Source of the DNA: an uncultured Nannocystaceae bacterium
GTDB taxonomy: Bacteria; Myxococcota_A; Polyangia; Nannocystales; Nannocystaceae
DNA: 5,730 bases
Assembly (NCBI GenBank): GCA_938084085.1
Contig: CALKDV010000196.1
Location: 1 to 5,730 of the forward strand
Direction of reading: 5' to 3'
The notes below the pieces were generated by a model. That model was not told the DNA's origin. It ran no database searches and saw only the letters and a program-made list of their open reading frames with translations. A program made the position numbers and the translations under genes. Shown in pieces: positions 1 to 5,257 of this stretch (its first letter is position 1; the number at the start of each line of letters is the position of its first letter).

Positions 1-462
1 GTGTCCATCCGCGGCGTACGGGTGGAGGTCCAGTTGGCCACGATGAAGACGACGGTTAAAAAAAGCGAACTGACGGCGCCGGCGTCCACCCAGAGCGGTG
101 GGAAACGCGTCAAACCGGGGGTGGGTGCGCCGGTCTTCACGTCGGAGCCTCCGACGGCGGATGCTCCCGATATCAATCGTTACTTCGACACGCCGGTGAT
201 GCCGTTTGTCCCGGGGCCCGACGACGTGGCGGATCTTCGGGGGCTCCGCGGTGAAGAGGCGTGGTCGCGGGCGCAGTCTCACCTCGGCGCCTCCCTCGCT
301 CGCGGCAAAGACGTGACCGTGCTCCTGCACGGGGAGGGGGACGGCATCTTGCGGCGCATCGTCAGAGAGAGACTCTCTGATCTCGTCGAGGTGCGCCGGT
401 TCCGGCCAGGCTTGCCTGAAGAGGGGGGCGCGTCGGTCACCGTGGTGCACATCGACGTGTAG
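1..462 (+). CDS. mutS2: MutS2, C-terminal fragment with Smr domain (5' end outside window)
   Basis: MutS2 is a MutS-like ATPase that restrains recombination in some bacteria and helps rescue collided ribosomes in others. Only the last 153 codons are present. Residues 9-26 (VEVQLATMKTTVKKSEL) resemble the small strand-rich segment that precedes the linker in MutS2, where Bacillus subtilis has a VQIG-x-x-KMKVKEKDL-type stretch. A Pro/Ala-rich linker covers about residues 27-75. The Smr domain follows: DLRG at 78-81 (the family LDLRG, with Ala in place of the first Leu), HGEGDGILR at 110-118 (family HGKGTGALR), and the closing EEGGASVTVVHID. The GTG at base 1 is unlikely to be the start because the family fold extends upstream and the ATPase and clamp domains are missing. 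Stop is TAG at 460-462. A stand-alone Smr protein is the alternative, but the pre-linker match favours MutS2. Confidence 0.92.
   Translation: MSIRGVRVEVQLATMKTTVKKSELTAPASTQSGGKRVKPGVGAPVFTSEPPTADAPDINRYFDTPVMPFVPGPDDVADLRGLRGEEAWSRAQSHLGASLARGKDVTVLLHGEGDGILRRIVRERLSDLVEVRRFRPGLPEEGGASVTVVHIDV
362..380. repeat. Perfect 8-bp inverted repeat with 3-base loop inside the mutS2 3' end
   Basis: TCAGAGAG (362-369) is the exact reverse complement of CTCTCTGA (373-380), separated by AGA. It lies in codons for V-R-E-R-L-S-D and uses two AGA arginine codons, whereas most arginines nearby use CGC, CGG or CGT. As RNA it would form a compact hairpin about 80 bases before the mutS2 stop. No T-run follows, so it is not a standard terminator. 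Function unknown; it may be chance. Confidence 0.5.
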
Positions 463-480
463 CCGCTCGCGACGTACACT
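452..480 (+). promoter_or_regulatory. Candidate sigma-70-type promoter for sppA, possibly leaderless
   Basis: TCGACG (452-457, four of six matches to TTGACA) and TACACT (475-480, a TAnnnT-type -10) are separated by exactly 17 bases. Transcription would begin near 487, about two bases before the ATG at 489. That leaves no room for a ribosome binding site, and none is visible. The -35 lies within the last codons of mutS2, so sppA could have its own start even though the gap between the genes is only 26 bases. The near-identical box GTACACTCC sits before the gene at 3254. This is prediction from sequence alone. Confidence 0.45.
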
Positions 481-488
481 TCACGGGC

Positions 489-3164
489 ATGGAGCGCACA
501 CGCCGACACAGATCGCGACCGAGCACGAGGGCGGCGTGGACCGCAGGCGCCGTCGTCGTTGGCTTGAGTGCCTCCTCGGCGAGCGCTGATCCCCGAGAGG
601 GGGAAGGGCGGTCGTTGTTGCGAGACGCGGATCGTGTGGTGACAACGGTCGCAGGCGACGCCGACGCCAGCGCGACGGTTCAAAATCCCGGGAACCTAGG
701 ATTTTTATTGGGTCGGGCGATGACCCTCGACGTGAGCATGGCGGCCCCTGCCAGCCGCCGCCGGGGCAGCGGGGTCGGCGGTTTCTTCGCGATTCCACTC
801 CCGAGGAACCTCGCGACCTTCGGGGTCGGGCTGCAGTGGATGTGGCCGAATCAACCGGCGGCCGAGTCCACGCTGACCACGCCAGAGTTTCGCTCGGCAG
901 ACGCGCCTTACACCAAGCTTTCGCTCGCGATGGGGGTCCCCTTGATGCGGTGGATCCCCGGACTCTCGATGGGGCTTGGTGTGCATCATATGGTGTCGGG
1001 CGCCAACGCCTGGGCGCACGGTGTGACCGCGCTCGACGTGGGGCTCGGCTGGCGCGCGAACCGGTTTTTGAGTGTCGGCGTCGTCGCGCGGCAACTGAAC
1101 GCGCCGGTCATTGGACCCTCATTGGGGGCCGACAGCGCGGGCGCGCAGCGTGTGCCCCTGACCGTGGATCCAGAGATCGCCGTGCGTCCCCTCGGCCGTC
1201 GCAATTGGGAGCTCGCGGTGGGAGCACGCATCGACACGCGCCGGGCCTCCTCGGTCCGTTTTCGCGGGAGCACGATCCCCGTCCAGCCGCGAGTGCGAAC
1301 TTTGATCAACTTCCCTGGGGGAGGCCTGTTCGCCGAGGCGGAGTTGTACGCGACGCGGGTCGATCCGGTCGCCGACCCCACCCTCGACGCGAAGGTCTCG
1401 GCGGGGCTTGTGCTGCAGCTTGCCCGGGGCTCCGTGGCCGGTGGGGTTGTCGGGGGTCCGTTTCGGGGTGGAGGAGCGGCCGTGGGGGGTGGCGTGGCTC
1501 GCGTACGCATCGAGCAAGCGAGCCACGCGGGGGCCACGCTGCCGCGAAACCGTCGGGTGATGACCAAAATCCGCGTGCGAGATTTCCCTGGGGAGCGGGG
1601 CATGTATCGGTTGGTGCGGCTGCTCGATTCGACCGCGCTCTCAGTGATGCCCTCGGTGTTGCTCGAGGTCGAAGGGGTCAATCTAGGTTACGCGCAGGTG
1701 GAGGAGGTGCGCGAGGCGCTTGAGCGCTACAAGCTCCGCGGCGGCCGCGTCGCGGCGTATCTCGGGTCAACGTCCACACGTTCGTACTTCCTCGCGGCGG
1801 CGGCGGAGCGGGTGTTCGCACATCCCCATCGATCTATCGAGATGCTCGGCCTCTCCATCCGCCGGTTGTATTATGGCGAGTTACTGGCACGACTTGGGGT
1901 TCGCTCGGAGTTCGTGCGCATCGCGGAGTTCAAGGGTTCTGCGGAGACCTACGCCCGTGCAGCCGCGAGCGCTCCGGTCGCGAGACAGCGCCATCAACTG
2001 CTCGCCGACCTTCACAACCACCTCGTCCGGCTCCTGGCCGCGGACCGCACGGTCGACGCAGCGCAGGTCGCCGCGTGGTGGGACACCGCGCCGATCGCCG
2101 TGACGGCGGCGACACAGCTCGGTGTCGTGGACGAGCTGGCGTTTCCGGATCAGCTGGAGGAGCAGCTCGGCGCGTGGCTAGCGACCGACGTGCGTCTGCG
2201 TACCTATCGTCGGGGTCCAGTGGAAGACGGCCGCTGGGGCGAGGGGCCCACGATCGCGGTGGTTCACATCGACGGCGAGCTGGTGCGAGGCAAGAGCTTG
2301 ACGATCCCGGTGCTCAACCGGCGACTCGTGGGGAGCGAATCTGTGGTCGCGCAGATCGACAAGCTGCGCGAGGATCGTCAGGTGGTCGCCGTGGTGCTCC
2401 GGGTGAATTCGCCTGGAGGCTCCGTCGCCGCCGCGGAGGATATCGCGAGGTCGCTCGATCGTGTGGCCGAGGAAAAGCCAGTCATCGCGTCGTTTGGCGG
2501 CGTCGCTGCGAGCGGAGGATATTATATCGCGACGAGCGCGAGCTATATCGTGACCGACGCCATGACCACCACGGGGAGCATCGGCATTTTCTATCCCAAG
2601 CTCGATCTGTCCGGCTTCTTTGACCGCGTCGGCGTTGGCATCGACACGGACGCGATGAGCGAGCACGCCCATCTGCGCTCATGGTTGGTGCCCTACGACG
2701 ACAGCACACGCGCCGCCGCCCAGGCGGACATCGAGCGCAGCTACGCGCAGTTCACGGACCGCGTGGCGGCCGCTCGGAGCATGAGCAAGGCTGAGGTGGA
2801 CGGCGTCGCCCGAGGCCGCGTGTTCGCGGGTGTGCGGGCGCTTGAGGTGGGGCTCGCGGATCGCTACGGGGGGCTCACGGAGGCCATCGCGTATGCGGCG
2901 GGAGAGGCGGGGCGGGATCGGTCGAGCGTGACCGTGCGCTGGGTCTCCAGCGATCCTGGACCGCTGGGCTCCGTCGTCCGCTTGTTTGGGCTGCGACTCC
3001 CGAACCCGCTCTCGGAGGGGGCGGGCGAGAACCGCGGCGGGGCGGCCCGACTCGCGCTGCCCCGACCGCTGCTGCAGGTGCTAGAGCAGCTGCCCGCGGC
3101 GCTGTGGTGGAGTGAGGCGCCGGCGGCCCTCGCCATGAGCGAGTGGTCGTGGCGCGTGGACTAA
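489..3164 (+). CDS. sppA: Signal peptide peptidase SppA-type S49 protease with N-terminal beta-barrel-like domain
   Basis: This S49 serine peptidase probably degrades cleaved signal peptides or other membrane peptides on the periplasmic side. It has 891 residues; E. coli SppA has 618, and the excess is all N-terminal. Residues 1-33 are a signal peptide: arginine-rich start, hydrophobic AGAVVVGLSAS core, and ASA|D cleavage after residue 33. Residues 34 to about 345 are rich in alternating hydrophobic and Gly/Arg strands (for example LATFGVGLQW, LSMGLGVHHM) with an NPGNLGFL motif at 66-73, suggesting an outer-membrane beta barrel. The tandem S49 unit starts near 358. Lys482 (in EFKGSAE) aligns with E. 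coli catalytic K209. Ser675 (in GVAASGGYY) aligns with catalytic S409. RVNSPGGS (638-645) and TTGSIGIF are also conserved. The first S49 repeat carries a degenerate STSTRSYF at the position matching the Ser motif. The ATG lies 26 bases after mutS2 with no Shine-Dalgarno site. The S49 call is secure; the barrel is inferred. Confidence 0.94.
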   Translation: MERTRRHRSRPSTRAAWTAGAVVVGLSASSASADPREGEGRSLLRDADRVVTTVAGDADASATVQNPGNLGFLLGRAMTLDVSMAAPASRRRGSGVGGFFAIPLPRNLATFGVGLQWMWPNQPAAESTLTTPEFRSADAPYTKLSLAMGVPLMRWIPGLSMGLGVHHMVSGANAWAHGVTALDVGLGWRANRFLSVGVVARQLNAPVIGPSLGADSAGAQRVPLTVDPEIAVRPLGRRNWELAVGARIDTRRASSVRFRGSTIPVQPRVRTLINFPGGGLFAEAELYATRVDPVADPTLDAKVSAGLVLQLARGSVAGGVVGGPFRGGGAAVGGGVARVRIEQASHAGATLPRNRRVMTKIRVRDFPGERGMYRLVRLLDSTALSVMPSVLLEVEGVNLGYAQVEEVREALERYKLRGGRVAAYLGSTSTRSYFLAAAAERVFAHPHRSIEMLGLSIRRLYYGELLARLGVRSEFVRIAEFKGSAETYARAAASAPVARQRHQLLADLHNHLVRLLAADRTVDAAQVAAWWDTAPIAVTAATQLGVVDELAFPDQLEEQLGAWLATDVRLRTYRRGPVEDGRWGEGPTIAVVHIDGELVRGKSLTIPVLNRRLVGSESVVAQIDKLREDRQVVAVVLRVNSPGGSVAAAEDIARSLDRVAEEKPVIASFGGVAASGGYYIATSASYIVTDAMTTTGSIGIFYPKLDLSGFFDRVGVGIDTDAMSEHAHLRSWLVPYDDSTRAAAQADIERSYAQFTDRVAAARSMSKAEVDGVARGRVFAGVRALEVGLADRYGGLTEAIAYAAGEAGRDRSSVTVRWVSSDPGPLGSVVRLFGLRLPNPLSEGAGENRGGAARLALPRPLLQVLEQLPAALWWSEAPAALAMSEWSWRVD
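682..705. repeat. AT-rich 7-bp inverted repeat within sppA
   Basis: AAAATCC (682-688) is the exact reverse complement of GGATTTT (699-705), with a 10-base loop. It is followed by T-A-T-T. The patch is strikingly AT-rich for this window and is spelled with codons little used around it (CAA, AAT, CTA, GGA, TTT, TTA, TTG) at residues 65-74 of SppA. It looks superficially like a weak terminator, but it sits inside an intact reading frame with only three G-C pairs in the stem. It may be a chance consequence of the NPGNLGFL motif. Confidence 0.4.
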
Positions 3165-3222
3165 ACGCCCTTTAGACCGGTGCGAAACGGCCATGGGCAA
3201 GCGCGGGGCGTCGCCGGTGGCC

Positions 3223-3251
3223 CCGGAGTGTCCTGAGGCGGTACACTCCGG
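3223..3251. repeat. Perfect 9-bp inverted repeat, possible operator or hairpin
   Basis: CCGGAGTGT (3223-3231) and ACACTCCGG (3243-3251) are exact reverse complements across an 11-base spacer. The right arm contains most of the TACACT -10-like box (3242-3247) and ends two bases before the ATG at 3254. A dimeric repressor bound here would cover the promoter. Alternatively, in RNA reading through from sppA, a nine-pair GC-rich hairpin would stand directly before the start codon. A terminator role is less likely because no T-run follows. Confidence 0.6.
3242..3247 (+). promoter_or_regulatory. Candidate -10 box for a leaderless TerB-like transcript
   Basis: TACACT has its last base seven positions before the A of the ATG at 3254, so transcription would be expected to start on the A itself. 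The preceding G and following CC make GTACACTCC, nearly identical to GTACACTTC before sppA (474-482). No convincing -35 hexamer lies 16-18 bases upstream, where the DNA is GGCCCC-like. No Shine-Dalgarno site is in range; the GAGG at 3235-3238 is 15 bases from the start codon. Confidence 0.4.
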
Positions 3252-3253
3252 CG

Positions 3254-3979
3254 ATGGCACTGACTTCGCAGCAAGAGTGGACCCTCCTCGCGTGCGCATG
3301 GATCGCCCACGCGGACGATGTTCTTGAGGTCGGCGAGTGGGACCTGATGGTGAAGCTGCTCGAGGGAGGAATCCCCGAGGAGGACGAGGCTGACGCCATG
3401 GCCATGGTGATGGACAAGTCTGCGGTCACCGAGCGCATGAAGACGATCGAGGTGGACGCGTCGGTCCACGCCGACAGCGTCCTGGCGCTCGCGTGGCGCA
3501 TGGCGCTCTCCGATGGGAGCGTGGCGGACGCGGAGACGACAGCGCACGACGAGATCGCAGCGCGCCTCGGCGCGACAAAGGAGGCGGCGGCCGAACTGCG
3601 GTCAGCCGTGCTGCGTGAGGCCACTACAGAGGCGGAGGTGCTGATTGGCTTCGCCGCGGGGGTCGTCGCGAGTGACGGGCGCATCGACGCCTCCGAACTC
3701 GTAGAATTTGACGACCTTATCAGCGGGCTCCCGGTGGATCAGGAAAAACGAGAGTCCCTCGTCTCTACCTTGCACGAGCCGCCGGCGCGCGCGGCCATCG
3801 TCGCTCAGTTCGCGAGCCTCACGGAACTCAGTCAACTGCGGGTGATGCATCAGCTCGGACCGATCGTCGCGGCCGCCCACCGGGGAGACGCGGAGGTGTC
3901 CATCGCGGTCGCCCTCGCGGTGGAGGCGGGCATGGCCGAGGCGGACGCTCGGGCGGCGCTCTCCGCCGGTTATATGTGA
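3254..3979 (+). CDS. TerB-like domain protein with three repeated acidic units
   Basis: This acidic, alanine-rich, probably all-helical cytoplasmic protein has 241 residues. It has no signal peptide or membrane segment. It carries three copies of a pattern typical of TerB-family helices: hydrophobic/Ala-rich helix, D-[DG]-x-[VLI]-x-x-x-E, then another helix. The copies are DDVLEVGE (21-28), DGSVADAE (87-94) and DGRIDASE (141-148). The second, ALSDGSVADAETTAHDEIAA, is the closest to the classical TerB signature. The last 80 residues are helical but not recognisable to me. TerB proteins are named for tellurite resistance, yet many stand-alone members have no known role, and no terC, terD or terZ genes are nearby, so I would not predict tellurite resistance. 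The ATG lacks a Shine-Dalgarno site. Stop TGA is at 3977-3979. The coding call is firm; the family call is from motif recognition only. Confidence 0.8.
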   Translation: MALTSQQEWTLLACAWIAHADDVLEVGEWDLMVKLLEGGIPEEDEADAMAMVMDKSAVTERMKTIEVDASVHADSVLALAWRMALSDGSVADAETTAHDEIAARLGATKEAAAELRSAVLREATTEAEVLIGFAAGVVASDGRIDASELVEFDDLISGLPVDQEKRESLVSTLHEPPARAAIVAQFASLTELSQLRVMHQLGPIVAAAHRGDAEVSIAVALAVEAGMAEADARAALSAGYM

Positions 3980-4012
3980 GAAGGTGCGCAGGCGTCGAAT
4001 GGCGAAAATGGC
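3980..4012. other. Short gap between the TerB-like gene and purK
   Basis: The gap is only 33 bases to the earliest purK start, or up to 93 bases to the latest plausible one. It contains a close direct repeat, AATGGCG at 3998-4004 and 4007-4013. The purK frame is open right back to the TGA of the TerB-like gene because both genes are in the same frame. No terminator-like hairpin is seen, which is compatible with cotranscription. Confidence 0.45.
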
Positions 4013-5257
4013 GTGCATTTGCCTCCAAAGCCTGAGATGGTACCGGCTTCCATGGAGCGTCCCGTGACCGAGATGGAGAGATCGACCCTAGACCACAGCC
4101 CGCTTCGCAAGGGAGGTGGGGCCGTCCGCGTAGGGATATTGGGTGCGGGACAGCTCGGGCGAATGCTGGGGTTGGCCGCTGTGCGGATGGGGGTGCAGGT
4201 GCGCTTTTTAGACCGGGCGCAGAGCGGTGCCACCGAAGGGATCGGCGAGACGATGATCGGGGATTGGAGTGACCCCGAGCTCCTCACTCGTTTCGTGGAT
4301 GGTTGTGATGTGATCACCACGGAGAATGAATGGGCCCCCGCGGGCGCGGTCGAGTCTGCCCTGCGCGGTCGCGAGGAGACCCGCTGCCGGATGTTCCCAG
4401 CCTCGGCGAGTCTCGACTTGATCGCGGACAAGGGCACCCAAAAGCAGGTGCTCGTCTCGAAGAATATCGCCACGGCTCCCTTCGAGTTGGTTGCCTCCGG
4501 AGACGAGGCAGTGGCCGCGCTCGGGCGGCTCGGCGGGGCAGCGATGCTCAAGCGGCGCCGAGGGTCCTACGACGGTTACGGCAATGCCGCGGCGCATTCT
4601 GCCGAGGAGGCGCGCGCGGGGTGCATCGCGTTGCATGGAGAAGACGGCCTCTTGCTCGAAGCGTGGGTACCTTTCGAGCGTGAACTCTCGGTGCTCGTCG
4701 TCCGGGGCAGGGACGGGGAAATTGAGACCTATCCCGTGACGACTACCGAGCAGCGAGACCATCGATGCCACGCCACCGAGGTCCCGTCGGGCTGCGCGCC
4801 TTCGGTAGAGGCGCAGGCGACCGCCATCGCTCGGCAAGTGGTGGAGGCCTTCGATCTCGTGGGGCTCACCGCGGTGGAGTTGTTTATGACGCCGGACGGT
4901 GGGCTCCTCGTCAACGAGGTGGCGCCGCGACCCCACAATACGGGGCACTACACCATCGAGGGCTGCGTCACGTCCCAGTTCGAAAATCATCTGCGGGCCG
5001 TGTTGGGCTTGCCCATCGGGGGGACGAGCCTCCGCAGCCGCTGCGCGGTCATGGTGAACGTCCTCGGACATCGTGAGGGTACCGCTGATGTCCACGCGCT
5101 CGCAGAGGCGGTGCGAAGCTCCGATGTCGCGATTCATCTCTACGGGAAGCGGCAGGTTCGACCCAAGCGCAAAATGGGGCACGTCACCTGCCTCGGGAAC
5201 GATCTCAAGAGTGTCCGGCGTATCGCGGAAGACACGGCAGAAAAGTTGAAGCTCTAA
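4013..5257 (+). CDS. purK: N5-carboxyaminoimidazole ribonucleotide synthase PurK
   Basis: This ATP-grasp enzyme of cytosolic purine synthesis converts AIR, ATP and bicarbonate to N5-CAIR, the substrate of PurE encoded immediately downstream. From the GTG at 4013 it has 414 residues. Family homology begins at residue 38 with VRVGILGAGQLGRM, the dinucleotide-like N-terminal motif. DVITTENE follows, then the ATP-binding segment LKRRRGSYDGYGN (179-191). The C-terminal signature is NEVAPRPHNTGHYTIEGC (from 301), and the end carries YGK (377-379) and RKMGH (386-390). PurK proteins are usually about 350-390 residues, so the first 37 residues may be partly untranslated. In-frame alternative starts are ATG 4037, ATG 4052, GTG 4064 and ATG 4073. 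GTG 4064 has the best upstream site (GGAG at 4054-4057, six-base gap). I give the longest frame because the start cannot be settled here. Stop TAA overlaps the purE ATG. Confidence 0.95.
   Translation: MHLPPKPEMVPASMERPVTEMERSTLDHSPLRKGGGAVRVGILGAGQLGRMLGLAAVRMGVQVRFLDRAQSGATEGIGETMIGDWSDPELLTRFVDGCDVITTENEWAPAGAVESALRGREETRCRMFPASASLDLIADKGTQKQVLVSKNIATAPFELVASGDEAVAALGRLGGAAMLKRRRGSYDGYGNAAAHSAEEARAGCIALHGEDGLLLEAWVPFERELSVLVVRGRDGEIETYPVTTTEQRDHRCHATEVPSGCAPSVEAQATAIARQVVEAFDLVGLTAVELFMTPDGGLLVNEVAPRPHNTGHYTIEGCVTSQFENHLRAVLGLPIGGTSLRSRCAVMVNVLGHREGTADVHALAEAVRSSDVAIHLYGKRQVRPKRKMGHVTCLGNDLKSVRRIAEDTAEKLKL
4111..4118 (+). promoter_or_regulatory. Strong Shine-Dalgarno-like site just before the conserved PurK N-terminus
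   Basis: GGGAGGTG is a near-perfect anti-16S match. From the end of its GGAGG core (4112-4116) there are seven bases to 4124, exactly where PurK family homology begins. The codon there is GTC, which is not a normal start. The site is translated as Gly-Gly-Gly in the longer frame, so a chance run of glycine codons is an equally simple explanation. Confidence 0.25.

Larger units (their letters stand above)
3165..3253. other. Intergenic gap between sppA and the TerB-like gene
   Basis: The 89-base gap holds no reading frame of note. The right half contains the 9-bp inverted repeat at 3223-3251 and a -10-like TACACT. A weaker 5-bp pair, GGCCA (3189-3193) and TGGCC (3218-3222), ends exactly where the larger repeat begins, so two adjacent hairpins could form in a read-through transcript. 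There is no T-tract, so I do not call an intrinsic terminator for sppA. Confidence 0.6.

Noticed and set aside
1..3. GTG at base 1 as the true start of a small Smr protein
   Set aside because: The residues right after it match the segment preceding the linker in MutS2, and there is no upstream sequence to support a start. A truncated mutS2 explains it better.
58..64. Run of seven A residues in mutS2 as a programmed slippage site
   Set aside because: The reading frame continues correctly into the Smr domain, the heptamer does not fit the standard slippery pattern in this frame, and no downstream stimulatory structure is obvious.
986..1681. Antisense frame of 231 codons inside sppA
   Set aside because: Composition is Ser/Arg/Pro/Thr-rich with no motif, and there is no promoter or ribosome binding site. 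It is a GC-bias shadow.
836..1723. Overlapping + strand frame of 295 codons inside sppA
   Set aside because: The sppA frame continues unbroken through it into conserved S49 sequence. The alternative translation is Arg/Gly/Ala-rich with no family features, typical of a shadow frame.
3254..3979. Tellurite-resistance locus
   Set aside because: There is only a TerB-like motif. No terA, terC, terD, terE or terZ homologue is present and the neighbours are housekeeping genes.
3977..4123. Stop-codon read-through giving a TerB-PurK fusion, since both genes share a frame across the TGA
   Set aside because: A shared frame has a one-in-three chance. The TGA-GAA context is not a known strong read-through site, and in-frame starts are available for purK.
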